From: Metabacillus flavus
Lineage (GTDB): Bacteria > Bacillota > Bacilli > Bacillales > Bacillaceae
Direction: 5' to 3'
Assembly: GCF_018283675.1 (NCBI RefSeq)
Contig: NZ_JAGVRK010000001.1
Coordinates: 186,001-250,000 of the forward strand
Length of the DNA stretch: 64,000 nucleotides
The number at the start of each line of letters is the position of its first letter. Position 1 is the stretch's first letter. Shown here piece after piece: positions 25,365-34,168 of the stretch. A program made the position numbers and the translations under genes. The notes under the pieces were generated by a model that did no database searches, was not told where the DNA came from, and saw nothing but the letters and a program-made list of their open reading frames with translations.

Positions 25365-26551
25365 TGCAATCAAGAATACCGATGATCGCAGGAGGATCAC
25401 TCTTTGCTATTGTTCTTACGTTTTATCATTATTTCGTGATGTCTTTCGCTGCATCCTTGGCTGGTACGGCGGTCATGACCGGTTTGCTGTTTGTCTTCCT
25501 TTTTAGAAAAAAGTCAGTACCTGCCAAAGAAGCGGAAGAACCGGTGGCGGAAACTCCGTTTGTGGGTTCACTAGAGGAATTAAGGCACCTGGAAGCTCAT
25601 GGGGGACATCTTCAATTGATGAACTCTCAGGTGAGTGCGTCTTCAGAACAGGTGGGTACACAGCTTATGGAGATGGTCCAGGATATTAATTCCCAAAAAG
25701 AGATTATCCAAGTATTCGGTGACCGCTTAGGTAAAATTAACGGGATGATTCAAAATTTGGATTCAATTATTGAAGTAACCTCTCATACAGCAGCGGATGT
25801 CACCGTTTTATCAAAAAGCGGAATACAAAAAGCTGCAGCTTTCAGCCAGGTTTTCTCAAGGATTGTGACAATTTCGGATGAATTCGCAGCCTATAATCAG
25901 TCGCTTGTTGTAAAAATGAGAGAAGTAACCAAAGCATTAAGTTCTATTGATTATATAGCCAATCAAACGAACCTTCTTGCACTGAATGCAGCGATTGAAG
26001 CGGCAAGAGCAGGGAAACATGGAGCCGGATTCGGGATTGTGGCCGATGAAATCCGCAAACTTTCGGCTCAGGTAAAGGAAAGTGCGATTGCCATTGAATT
26101 GATCGTAGAAGATGTGCACAAAAGCATCCTGTCACAGGAAACGGCCTTTGATTTGAATCAGGAGATTCTTCAAGAAGGAAGAGAAAAAGGCCATGAAATG
26201 GACGGGATATTTAAAGAAGTCATGACGGCTGTTGATCATTTGGCGGAGCAGTCAAATGAAGTGCAAAGAGACTCAGCCGAAGTGGAAATGGAGAATCAGC
26301 TTCTAATCGACCGGATGAATGAGATTCTGGAACTGACTGAAAAGTTAAGCATGAGGACTGAGGGATCTGCTGAGATTACAATGGAGCAGCAATCCCATTT
26401 AATGGAACTGGAGATGACGGCCTCTACCATCAAGGAGCACATTCAGGCAATCCAGGAGAAGTTAAAAGAACAAACCGGTGTCCATGAAAATGTGGCCTGG
26501 ATCCGTCCTGCCGTTATAAGAGAAAGGGATGAGCTAGAGGAGGCAAAATAA
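25361..26551 (+). CDS. Methyl-accepting chemotaxis-like protein without periplasmic sensor
   Basis: 396 aa. Two closely spaced transmembrane helices (about 5-28 and 30-48) leave almost no extracellular domain. After a short linker comes a long coiled coil with the receptor tip IANQTNLLALNAAIEAARAG and GFGIVADEIRKLSAQ, where CheA/CheW bind. Its ATG overlaps the TGA of the S-component gene by 3 bp, with AGGAG inside that gene, so translation is coupled. The membrane-embedded arrangement suggests sensing through the membrane or through the adjacent S component. Length of the signalling hairpin is short; membership in a particular heptad class was not counted. Confidence 0.85.
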   Translation: MMQSRIPMIAGGSLFAIVLTFYHYFVMSFAASLAGTAVMTGLLFVFLFRKKSVPAKEAEEPVAETPFVGSLEELRHLEAHGGHLQLMNSQVSASSEQVGTQLMEMVQDINSQKEIIQVFGDRLGKINGMIQNLDSIIEVTSHTAADVTVLSKSGIQKAAAFSQVFSRIVTISDEFAAYNQSLVVKMREVTKALSSIDYIANQTNLLALNAAIEAARAGKHGAGFGIVADEIRKLSAQVKESAIAIELIVEDVHKSILSQETAFDLNQEILQEGREKGHEMDGIFKEVMTAVDHLAEQSNEVQRDSAEVEMENQLLIDRMNEILELTEKLSMRTEGSAEITMEQQSHLMELEMTASTIKEHIQAIQEKLKEQTGVHENVAWIRPAVIRERDELEEAK

Positions 26552-26582
26552 AAAGGACTCCTCAGTTTGAGAAGTCCTGAAG
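26552..26582 (+). terminator. Hairpin after the chemoreceptor-like gene
   Basis: Imperfect stem AGGACTCCTC/GAGAAGTCCT next to the stop codon, without a clear T run. Confidence 0.4.
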
Positions 26583-26747
26583 TATTTATTTTTCACCAGC
26601 AATCAAGTCTTTACCCCGGGCGCTTTTTGGCTATTGAAAAGATTTTGTTTTTCCGTCTGCAAGGCCTTCCTTGACCAGCTTGACCCGCAGAAATCACACG
26701 CCTTCCAATCCAGCCAACAGGGCGCTTTAAGAGAGCATAAATAAAAA

Positions 26748-26769
26748 AGCCAGGGAATCCCCTGGCTTA
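26748..26769 (-). terminator. Terminator of nox
   Basis: On the minus strand GCCAGGGG/TCCCTGGC-type stem followed by six T; it touches the nox stop codon. Confidence 0.8.
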
Positions 26770-28098
26770 GCCAATAGCTTGAAGTCCTGCCTGGTTTAGA
26801 AAGTTCCAAGGCTTGTTATAGTGAGGCTGGAAGAAGAAGTCGACGAAGCCGAGTTCATCAATCGTCATCTCATTTTGAATGCAGACAGAGAGAGTGTTGA
26901 CGGCTTGGGTTACATCAGTTTCTGACATTACTTGAGCGCCGACGATGCGGTTCGTTTCTTCCTCATAAACTACTTTCAACATGATTTCATTGTATTCAGG
27001 CATGAATTCAGGCTTGTCGTTTTCTTTGATTGTGATGGATTTCACATTCATATTTAAATGAGAGGCCGCGGTTTCGGTTACACCTGTGGAGGCGATGTTC
27101 AGGTCATAAATTTTAATCCCTGATGTACCTTGTGTTCCCATATAGCGGACCGTCGGCTTCATAATATTTTTCGCAACAAGAGTGCCCATCCGGACTGCGT
27201 TGGTTGCAAGCGGAATGTAAGCTGGCTGTTTTGTCGGGTTGTAGCGGATTGCACAGCTGTCGCCTGCAGCAAAGATGCTTTCATCACTCGTTCTCATATA
27301 TTCATCCACAATAATTGCCCCGTTAGAAAGCATGTTAACTTCGCCTTTTAAAAGACCAGTATTCGGCTTGAAGCCGATGCAGAGGATGACAAGGTCTGCT
27401 TCGTACTCACCTTTGGATGTAATGACTTTCGAAACGCTGCCGTCAGTACCTTCGAAACGCGTTACGGTTTGTCCGAGGGCAAGAGTTATATCTTTAGCAG
27501 CAAGCGTACTCTCAATCTGATTCGTATATTCAGGATCCAGGTACTTGTTTAAAATCCGTTCTTCTCCATCAATCAGCGTCACATTTTTCCCATAATGCTC
27601 AAACGCCTCTACAAGTTCGATTCCGATGTAGCCTGCACCGACAACTGTAATGTTTTTGGCATTCTTTGATTTCTCAATGATTGTTTTAGCATGGGAGTAA
27701 TTTTTGCAAAGCTGAATGTTATTTAGCTGAATGCCTTCCAGCGGAGGAACGACTGGCCATGAACCGGTTGTGATAACTAGTTTATCGTAAGAATCCTTAA
27801 AGGATTCACCTGTCTTCATATCGGTTACTGTGATTTCTTTTCCGTGACGATCGATATTGGTCACTTCGTGTTTTAATTTCATATGGATGCCCTGATCGGC
27901 TAGCTGTTCTGGTGAAGAGTAGAATAAGCTCTCCGCTTTTTCTACAACTCCGCCTACATATAGCGCTATTCCGCAGGAAAGGAAGGACACATTATCATTT
28001 TTCTCGTAAACGGTAATCTCTGCTTCAGGGTATTGTTTTTTCATATTTGAAACGGCTGCAGTACCAGCGTGTGTACATCCAATAACAATAACTTTCAT
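26767..28098 (-). CDS. nox: NADH oxidase (water-forming type, Nox)
   Basis: Reoxidizes NADH with O2 and keeps redox balance. 443-aa FAD-dependent pyridine-nucleotide-disulfide oxidoreductase: FAD motif VIGCTHAGTAA at the N-terminus, single redox-active Cys C42 in SFLSCGIALYVGG (cysteine sulfenic acid type, as in Nox, Npx and CoA-disulfide reductase), NAD motif VVGAGYIGIELVEAF, and FAAGDSCA. ATG 28098 follows AGGAGG by 7 bp. Three Rex boxes surround its promoter, which supports an NADH-linked role. CoA-disulfide reductase activity cannot be excluded. Confidence 0.9.
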   Translation of the reverse strand: MKVIVIGCTHAGTAAVSNMKKQYPEAEITVYEKNDNVSFLSCGIALYVGGVVEKAESLFYSSPEQLADQGIHMKLKHEVTNIDRHGKEITVTDMKTGESFKDSYDKLVITTGSWPVVPPLEGIQLNNIQLCKNYSHAKTIIEKSKNAKNITVVGAGYIGIELVEAFEHYGKNVTLIDGEERILNKYLDPEYTNQIESTLAAKDITLALGQTVTRFEGTDGSVSKVITSKGEYEADLVILCIGFKPNTGLLKGEVNMLSNGAIIVDEYMRTSDESIFAAGDSCAIRYNPTKQPAYIPLATNAVRMGTLVAKNIMKPTVRYMGTQGTSGIKIYDLNIASTGVTETAASHLNMNVKSITIKENDKPEFMPEYNEIMLKVVYEEETNRIVGAQVMSETDVTQAVNTLSVCIQNEMTIDELGFVDFFFQPHYNKPWNFLNQAGLQAIG

Positions 28099-28121
28099 TA
28101 GAAAAGACCTCCTAATATGTT

Positions 28122-28222
28122 TTGTGAAGCAATTCACAAGTATATGTGAATTGCTTCACATGACTTACCTTCAGTATACTCCGCTTAATTGAAAATGCAA
28201 CATATTGTGAAGTATTTCACAA
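28122..28222 (-). promoter_or_regulatory. nox promoter with three Rex operators
   Basis: Minus-strand promoter TTGCAT (28200-28195), 16-bp spacer, TATACT (28178-28173). Rex-type palindromes lie at 28122-28139 (TTGTGAAGCAATTCACAA, perfect), 28144-28161 (ATGTGAATTGCTTCACAT, perfect arms) and 28205-28222 (TTGTGAAGTATTTCACAA). Two are downstream of the promoter and one just upstream of the -35. They match the Rex consensus TTGTGAAnnnnTTCACAA. Confidence 0.9.
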
Positions 28223-28287
28223 AAAAGACAAATTAAAATTTTCAAAGTGGATTCGGCAAGAATGAGCTGGAAGGACTTGATAATAAA

Positions 28288-28315
28288 AAGAGGCCGTCTC
28301 ATCCCGGCCTCATTT
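28288..28315 (-). terminator. Terminator of the DUF948 gene
   Basis: On the minus strand GAGGCCGG..CGGCCTC forms a stem followed by TTTTTATT. Confidence 0.75.
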
Positions 28316-28316
28316 G

Positions 28317-28679
28317 CTATTTCAATTTAATTTGAACAGGCTTGCTTTCCTGCATATGAATCGTCTTTGGCTTCGAATTTTGAGCAGTTGCTCTTTTTAC
28401 TGAACTTGTAACGTTCTGAATAACCTCGCCAACATCATGCACAGATTCAATCAGAGGATCCACCGCTTTGACCTTCCCTTTTACATCAACTGAAATTTGA
28501 TTAGCGGTGTGAATCAGTTCCTCCGCTTCCTCCGTCAGACCGTTCACAGCACTCCTGGCATCCGATAACGTTTTCTTGGTCTCAGCGAGAGTAACCATCA
28601 CCTTGCGCAGCGTCATAATCAGGAAAACAACGAGAATCGTAAAGGCCACCGCAGCAATAGCCGCACTCCATTCAAGCAT
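28317..28679 (-). CDS. DUF948 protein (YtxG-like)
   Basis: 120-aa membrane-anchored protein. Residues 3-24 form one N-terminal transmembrane helix, followed by a coiled-coil region (LAETKKTLSDARSAVNGLTEEAEELIHTA, in parts) and a basic tail. This matches the DUF948 family that includes the general stress protein YtxG. Unlike B. subtilis it is not next to ytxH/ytxJ here, and no sigma-B promoter is evident upstream. Function unknown. Confidence 0.8.
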   Translation of the reverse strand: MLEWSAAIAAVAFTILVVFLIMTLRKVMVTLAETKKTLSDARSAVNGLTEEAEELIHTANQISVDVKGKVKAVDPLIESVHDVGEVIQNVTSSVKRATAQNSKPKTIHMQESKPVQIKLK

Positions 28680-28804
28680 CCGGACCAGCTCCCTTCGTAT
28701 ACTCTCATTCTATGAGCGTAGTCGTAAGGACATTCCATTTCCGGGTATTGGAATATTTAGAGTATGATAGAGTGGTTAAAGAATAGAAAAGAGGAGCGGA
28801 TTCC

Positions 28805-30871
28805 GTGCTTTCATCATTAAACGCGATCAACCAGCTTAAATCAGGGAATACTCTGCTGCTTCGGGAGCACAAGTGGCTGAAATTCCTAACCCTGACGAAA
28901 GAGAAAAATGTGAATCTTGAACAAATTGACTCGCTTGAGCATATGACAGAAAACCCTGTACTGGAGTATGTGGAAAGAACGCTCATCACGCTTGATGGCT
29001 TGCATCTTCCGGAATACCAAAAACAAGCAGTGGAAGAAGTCCTCATCTGGAGTGAAACAGCTAAATGCGGCCTTCCCCACCAAAGGCGTGAATGGCTGAA
29101 AAAGGGCTATCAGCTTGCCATACACAATATTGGATCTGCGCAAATTTATGCTTCCGAAATGGAAAAGCTGCCGGAATCAAAACGGGATCGTGAACGGGAA
29201 GAACTAATATACCTCCTCATCCTGACTCACGGATTAGCGGGACAATACATAAGAGGAGAAGTTCGATATGCTTCACTCCTCCCTCTAACACATGTAATCA
29301 AGAATGATTTGTTCTCTATTTTATATGCCTTAAACCAATGCATCATCGAAGGGGTGTCTCCCGGCATATGGAAATCTGTTGAAGAGGAAATGAAAGAAGT
29401 GATCACTTGGATCTGCGCAGGTGAAACGAGCAGGGAGCAGAACCTTTATGAGAGGATAAAAAGACTTAGAACCAATGCAGCCATTTTCGGAGAGGACTTT
29501 GCAGCAGTCTATAAAGAATTTGTGAAGGAAATTCCTCTAGCTGAACCCCGGCTGGACGCTTTTTTTCAAACGATCGACATGTGGTATGTGGAAGCCGCGC
29601 TGTATGATTTCAGTTTTGAGGAATTTATCAAGATATTCTTGCTAACAGAGAAGCAGGCGCAGGATTCTGCTCTTAGTCAGATTTCCTTTGAACCAATGAT
29701 GAAGGAACTGTATTACGACTATAAAGGAAGAAAGACTGTTAATGTATACAAAAAAAGAATTATAGAATCCTATCTTGATGAATATTCGATCGAAGAGCTT
29801 CTGAATGGAAAGCAGCCGGAGAATGAACATGTCCAGCTAATTTCCGCAGCTTTGAACGAGCATGAGGAGATGGCGGGCATTTATTTCTCCTTTTCAGCCG
29901 CAGCCGAAAAGCTGATCGAGTTTTGCCAGGAGGCTGAAAAATCTCCGCTCTATGACCGGGCAATCGTGCTTTTATACGATTTGTTCAATTTCAGGAAAGA
30001 TGGATATGATAGACTGAATAACGAACAAACGTATTTAAGCGATATGAACAGTTCGCAGGATTTCAAGAAAAAAATTGCCGATTACGCAATAGGAGAAACA
30101 ATGATTGATATTGGTCCGGGAGGCGGGGTGATGCTCGATCTGTTAACCCAGTACCATCCAGAGGCTAAAATAATTGGAATTGATATTGCTGTAAATGTAG
30201 TAGAAGAGCTGAAAAGGAAAAAGCAAAGAGAGCAGGCCGCATGGGAAGTCATGCAAGGGGATGCATTGGAGCTCGAGCATTATGTGGGAAAAGAAGGTGC
30301 AGACACAATTGTTTTCTCCTCCATCCTGCATGAAATGTTTTCCTACATTCCTTACGAAGGTAAAAAGTTTAATCATCTCGTCATCGCTCAAGCGTTGAAA
30401 AGCTCCTTGAAAGCCCTTCGGCCAAAAGGGAGAATCATTATCCGGGACGGCATCATGACTGAACCTGCGGAACAAAAAAGAATCATTCGGTTTAAAGATT
30501 CGAAGGGCCTTTCTTTTTTCAAAAGGTATGTACAGGATTTTGAGGGGAGAGCGATTGAATATACATTAGCTGGAGAGGATGCCGTTCTCCTGAATGTAAA
30601 CGATGCGATGGAATTCCTCTACACGTATACATGGGGAGAAGAAGCCTATCCGCATGAAATTCAGGAGCAATTTGGCTACTTTACACCCACGTTATTTAAA
30701 GAGTTTATAAAGACTGCTCTCGGAAGTGAAGCCGAAATTCTGCTCTTCGAACATTATCTGCAGGAAGGCTATGAAGAGCATTTGCTGAAGAAAATAGAGC
30801 TAACGGATGAAAACGGTATTCCTGTCAGGCTTCCAGACAGCACCTGCTTTATCGTTATTGAAAAAAAATAA
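28805..30871 (+). CDS. Large class I SAM-dependent methyltransferase with helical N-terminal domain
   Basis: 688-aa cytosolic protein. Residues about 1-400 are helical with no recognizable motif. The region about 425-600 is a class I methyltransferase: motif I MIDIGPGGGVMLDLL near residues 432-446, acidic end of strand 2 IIGIDIA, motif II-like MQGDALEL, VFSSILHEMFS and LRPKGRIIIRDG. GTG 28805 follows GAGGAG. It is divergent from the DUF948 gene and monocistronic. The substrate is unknown; no neighbour suggests a pathway. Confidence 0.75.
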   Translation: MLSSLNAINQLKSGNTLLLREHKWLKFLTLTKEKNVNLEQIDSLEHMTENPVLEYVERTLITLDGLHLPEYQKQAVEEVLIWSETAKCGLPHQRREWLKKGYQLAIHNIGSAQIYASEMEKLPESKRDREREELIYLLILTHGLAGQYIRGEVRYASLLPLTHVIKNDLFSILYALNQCIIEGVSPGIWKSVEEEMKEVITWICAGETSREQNLYERIKRLRTNAAIFGEDFAAVYKEFVKEIPLAEPRLDAFFQTIDMWYVEAALYDFSFEEFIKIFLLTEKQAQDSALSQISFEPMMKELYYDYKGRKTVNVYKKRIIESYLDEYSIEELLNGKQPENEHVQLISAALNEHEEMAGIYFSFSAAAEKLIEFCQEAEKSPLYDRAIVLLYDLFNFRKDGYDRLNNEQTYLSDMNSSQDFKKKIADYAIGETMIDIGPGGGVMLDLLTQYHPEAKIIGIDIAVNVVEELKRKKQREQAAWEVMQGDALELEHYVGKEGADTIVFSSILHEMFSYIPYEGKKFNHLVIAQALKSSLKALRPKGRIIIRDGIMTEPAEQKRIIRFKDSKGLSFFKRYVQDFEGRAIEYTLAGEDAVLLNVNDAMEFLYTYTWGEEAYPHEIQEQFGYFTPTLFKEFIKTALGSEAEILLFEHYLQEGYEEHLLKKIELTDENGIPVRLPDSTCFIVIEKK

Positions 30872-30890
30872 GCTGGAAAAGGGTGGGCAG

Positions 30891-30951
30891 TTGACATCCT
30901 TTTTTCATCGTGTTAATTTGTATATACAAACGTAATGGTTGTATATACAAA
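30891..30951 (+). promoter_or_regulatory. Promoter with twin TTGTATATACAA operators
   Basis: TTGACA (30891-30896), 17-bp spacer, TAATTT (30914-30919). The palindrome TTTGTATATACAAA (30917-30930) overlaps the -10 box, and TTGTATATACAA (30939-30950) lies with its centre exactly 21 bp further. The pattern fits a dimeric repressor, perhaps a GntR-type one, binding side by side on one DNA face. No regulator gene is adjacent. Confidence 0.75.
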
Positions 30952-30967
30952 TAAGGGAGCGGAATCA

Positions 30968-31621
30968 ATGAATAAAACGATGATCATTGTAGGGGCTGGC
31001 GAAGGAATCAGCATGGCAGCCGCAAAAAAATTTGGGAAAGAGGGATACTCTGTAGCCCTTATTGCCCGGCGTAAAGAGGCGCTAGACCAATATGTATCCG
31101 AACTTGCTGAAGATGGAGTAGAAGCAAAAGGGTTCCAGGGGGATGCTTCTAATGAGAACAGTTTATCAGCAGCAATTTCCGCTGCTATCGAAATGTTTGG
31201 CAGCATCCATGTGCTGCTCTATAATGCAGCCGCGGGAACGCCCGGAAAGCCGACAAGCTTAGCAGCCAGCGATTTGATTCGCGACTTCAGCGTGAGTGTT
31301 GGCGGTGCATTAACCAGTGTGAAGGCTGTACTTCCTGCCATGGAGAAAACAGGCGGGGGATCGATCCTATTAACAGGAGGAGGACTTGCTCTTTATCCTT
31401 ATGCGGATTATTCCTCGTTGGCAATAGGGAAAGCGGGCATCCGGAATTTAGCCTATAGCCTGAGCCAGGAACTTGAACCAAAAGGAATATATGTTGGAAC
31501 GCTGACCATAAAAGGATTCGTACAAGAGGGAACAAGCTTTTCCTCTGAAAAAATCGCAGAAAGATACTTTCAGATGCATGCCGAAAAAAAGGAACTTGAG
31601 GCTGTTTTTGAAGGGGAATAA
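30968..31621 (+). CDS. SDR-family protein with atypical active site
   Basis: 217-aa Rossmann-fold short-chain dehydrogenase/reductase. The N-terminal nucleotide motif is degenerate (VGAGEGISMA instead of TGxxxGIG), the NAAAG motif is present, and the catalytic region reads YADYSSLAIGKAG, so the usual YxxxK spacing is not kept. It may be a non-canonical or inactive SDR. ATG 30968 is used because GGGAGCGG lies upstream; ATG 30935 lies inside the operator. Tight repressor control is suggested by the twin palindromes. Confidence 0.8.
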   Translation: MNKTMIIVGAGEGISMAAAKKFGKEGYSVALIARRKEALDQYVSELAEDGVEAKGFQGDASNENSLSAAISAAIEMFGSIHVLLYNAAAGTPGKPTSLAASDLIRDFSVSVGGALTSVKAVLPAMEKTGGGSILLTGGGLALYPYADYSSLAIGKAGIRNLAYSLSQELEPKGIYVGTLTIKGFVQEGTSFSSEKIAERYFQMHAEKKELEAVFEGE

Positions 31622-31624
31622 TCA

Positions 31625-31660
31625 GAGAAGCCGCCTCAGCGATTGCCGGGCGGCTTTTTT
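31625..31660. terminator. Bidirectional terminator
   Basis: Stem AAGCCGCC/GGGCGGCTT between convergent genes, followed by a T run on the plus strand. Confidence 0.75.
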
Positions 31661-32892
31661 TAATAACTTTTAGATTCATGCATTGGTGTGACAGCGGCTT
31701 TCCGTCTGCTCATTATGTGTACTTTTATAAGCATAGGAATACCAAGCGCTGTCATCACCGCAAGAGCCCCAAAAAGAAGAATCGGCTGCGTCGTTCCGAA
31801 GGAGTCAAGCAGAATGCCCCCTGCAAATGGGCCAATAACACTCCCGATCCCCGTGAAGCCCATGGCGCCGAAATACGAGCCCTTCAATCCCGGTTTGGCA
31901 AGCTGATCCACAAACATATCCGTCATGCAGAACATCAATACTTCCCCAACCGTGAACAAAACCACGATTCCCAGAATCCCGAATAAACTGTCCGTCAGAC
32001 TAAAAGTCAGCAGGCTGATTGAAACAAGCAGATTTCCAGCCAAAATCGAAAGAATAGGGCTGTACTTTTTCCCAAACTGAATGAGCGGATACTGAAACAC
32101 GATGACAACAATTGCGTTTAACGTTAGCATCAAGGAGAAAAATTGGGCTCCATTCTCGATTTTCGGCGACATCGCAAAGAACTGAGGCAGCGTCGAACTA
32201 AATTGGGAATAACCTGCAACAGACAATACAATTCCAACCAGTCCCAGCAGAAAAACGGTATCCTTTCTCAGCACGCCGAATGCTTCCCTCACCGTTACAA
32301 TAGGTTTCGCAGTGGAAGGTGTTCCAATTTTATGTACGGATAGCATATAAACAAGCGACAATCCATACAGCAGACTGGCTCCCGCTGCATAATAAAACGC
32401 AGAAAGGGAGGTAGAAGAACCAAGCTGAAGGCCGATAATCGGCCCGAACACGACACCGACATTGATCGCTGTATAGCGGAGATTGAAAAGAACCAGCCGG
32501 TTTTTCTCCTCTGTCACGTCCGAGAGAATCGCCCTGGATGTAGGCTCAAATACGGCCCGGCAAAGTCCGTTCAGCATATTCATCACAAAAAACATCCATA
32601 CAGCAGAGGACTGGGCAAACCCGATAAAAACGAGACTCCAAGCGAAAATAGATACAAGCAGAACCGGCTTTTGTCCAAAACGATCAGATAAATACCCTCC
32701 ATAAAAACTCGCTGCAATCCCCACAAGAGAACTCGCTGCAATAATCGCCCCTGTTACAGAAGCAGAAACCCCCATTTCACTAGTCAGGTAAATGGCCAGA
32801 AAAGGAATGCTCATCGAAGTGGCCATTCGGCTGAACAAAGTTCCGATAATGATATTCCAGGCAATAGGATGAACCATACGCAATGTATTCAT
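31660..32892 (-). CDS. MFS drug-efflux-type transporter
   Basis: 410-aa major facilitator with about 12 hydrophobic segments. The loop 2-3 motif GGYLSDRFGQKPVLL is canonical for MFS, and the MdtH/YttB-like order of ANIIIGTLFSRMATSMSIPFLAIYL-type N-terminal residues supports the DHA1 drug/H+ antiporter group. ATG 32892 is preceded by GGAAAGGA; the upstream in-frame ATG 32952 has no site. It is convergent with the SDR gene. Substrate unknown. Confidence 0.85.
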   Translation of the reverse strand: MNTLRMVHPIAWNIIIGTLFSRMATSMSIPFLAIYLTSEMGVSASVTGAIIAASSLVGIAASFYGGYLSDRFGQKPVLLVSIFAWSLVFIGFAQSSAVWMFFVMNMLNGLCRAVFEPTSRAILSDVTEEKNRLVLFNLRYTAINVGVVFGPIIGLQLGSSTSLSAFYYAAGASLLYGLSLVYMLSVHKIGTPSTAKPIVTVREAFGVLRKDTVFLLGLVGIVLSVAGYSQFSSTLPQFFAMSPKIENGAQFFSLMLTLNAIVVIVFQYPLIQFGKKYSPILSILAGNLLVSISLLTFSLTDSLFGILGIVVLFTVGEVLMFCMTDMFVDQLAKPGLKGSYFGAMGFTGIGSVIGPFAGGILLDSFGTTQPILLFGALAVMTALGIPMLIKVHIMSRRKAAVTPMHESKSY

Positions 32893-33047
32893 GTAAAAAA
32901 CTTCCTTTCCATTCTCTGATCCTATTTTATCCCAGGTCATCGCTTCCGTCATCCATCGTTGGATGGAGAGTTTGGTTTGTCACATTTGTAGAGGAGCAAG
33001 CAGATAGACTAGTAAACCGATAAGAGAGTGAGTTTGTGGGTGGAGAA

Positions 33048-33105
33048 ATGAGTTATCAGACAAACGGGGGCAGAATGAGTTCGTCAGACAAAATCGTCAG
33101 ACAAA
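33048..33105 (+). repeat. Short repeats of GTCAGACAAA
   Basis: ATGAGTTATCAGACAAA (33048-33064), ATGAGTTCGTCAGACAAA (33075-33092) and TCGTCAGACAAA (33094-33105) are three related copies in a 290-bp intergenic region that holds no gene. TTAAACAAACGTTTAA (33134 region) downstream resembles a TetR-type operator. Confidence 0.6.
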
Positions 33106-33241
33106 CCATCCCCCACCCCACCCCTCCCATGCCTTAAACAAACGTTTAATTAACACCCCGCCCAAACAGCATGTTTGAAATAGATTCACGTTTTTGAAAC
33201 AATATGGACAAGATAAGAACAGCTGAAAGGAGAGATGCAAG

Positions 33242-33886
33242 ATGAAAGTAATCATAGCAGGTGCAAACGGTCAGATTGGAAAGCAGGTAGTGGAGCTGCT
33301 TCAAAGCGGCGGGGAGCATACTCCGATTGCAATGGTGAGGAAGCAGGAGCAGGCGGATGCTTTTGCTGAGAAGGGGATTGAAACGGTGCTGGCTGATTTG
33401 GAGGGAACGGTTTCCGATCTTGAAAATGCGGTGAAGGGCAGCGATGCGATTGTATTCACCGCCGGTTCCGGTGGAAGTACGGGTTCAGATAAAACGCTTC
33501 TCATTGATTTGGATGGGGCAGGAAAGCTGATTGAAGCCGCAAAACAGACTGGCGTTCAGCGGTTTGTGATGGTGAGTGCGCTTCAGGCTCATAACCGGGA
33601 AAACTGGAATGAGCAGCTGCTTCCGTATTATGCAGCGAAGCACTATGCGGATAAGGAGCTTGAACGGAGCGGTTTGGATTATACGATTGTCCGTCCGGGC
33701 GGATTGCTGAATGAGCCGGGGACGGGAAAGGTTTCAGCAGCAGAAAATCTCGAGCGCGGTTCGATTCCTAGAGAGGATGTGGCGAGGGTGATTGCGGCAT
33801 CGCTTGCAGAGAATCACACGTTTAAGAAGTCCTTTGATTTAATCAGCGGGGACACATCAATAGATGAAGCCATTCGCTCGATTTAA
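33242..33886 (+). CDS. NAD(P)-binding atypical SDR (YhfK-like)
   Basis: 214-aa cytosolic protein of the extended/atypical SDR group (NmrA-like, B. subtilis YhfK type). The dinucleotide loop is AGANGQIGKQVVELL at residues 6-20, followed by MVRKQEQ (phosphate of NADP), VSALQAHN, the YYAAKHYADKELERSGL segment with Y-x(3)-K-like residues, and VRPGGLL. AAAGGAG lies upstream of ATG 33242. Reductase substrate unknown. Confidence 0.87.
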   Translation: MKVIIAGANGQIGKQVVELLQSGGEHTPIAMVRKQEQADAFAEKGIETVLADLEGTVSDLENAVKGSDAIVFTAGSGGSTGSDKTLLIDLDGAGKLIEAAKQTGVQRFVMVSALQAHNRENWNEQLLPYYAAKHYADKELERSGLDYTIVRPGGLLNEPGTGKVSAAENLERGSIPREDVARVIAASLAENHTFKKSFDLISGDTSIDEAIRSI

Positions 33887-34000
33887 AAGGAGAGCCAGGG
33901 AGCAGCCGCTTCCTGGTATTTTTTGTTTGCTTTCGTCGTGAGCGGGTATAGTTGTACTAAGCAAATGAGACCTTCAAAAATGGCTTGGGAGGTGTGAACT

Positions 34001-34156
34001 GTGGCTCAGGACGTGTTATGTGATGTGGGCAACTGTGTCTATAATGAAAAAGGCAGAAAGTGCGGCGCTGCACAAATCTACGTAGTCAGTCATAAGGGAT
34101 CGAAAGCCGAAACCAGTCATGAAACAGATTGCCAAACATTTAAGCCTGAAAAATAA
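34001..34156 (+). CDS. Small DUF1540 protein (51 aa)
   Basis: Too short for a standard ORF scan. GTG 34001 follows GGGAGGTG and the frame ends at TAA 34154-34156. The protein MAQDVLCDVGNCVYNEKGRKCG, AAQIYVVSH, and ETDCQTFKPEK contains the four-cysteine pattern (C7, C12, C21, C44) of the DUF1540 family, small proteins found in spore formers that probably bind a metal. A terminator follows directly. Function unknown. Confidence 0.8.
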   Translation: MAQDVLCDVGNCVYNEKGRKCGAAQIYVVSHKGSKAETSHETDCQTFKPEK

Positions 34157-34168
34157 CGACAATTAGAA

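Noticed and set aside
26603-26809. 68-aa ORF on the minus strand
   Set aside because: It overlaps the nox terminator and end, has no ribosome binding site and no recognizable features.
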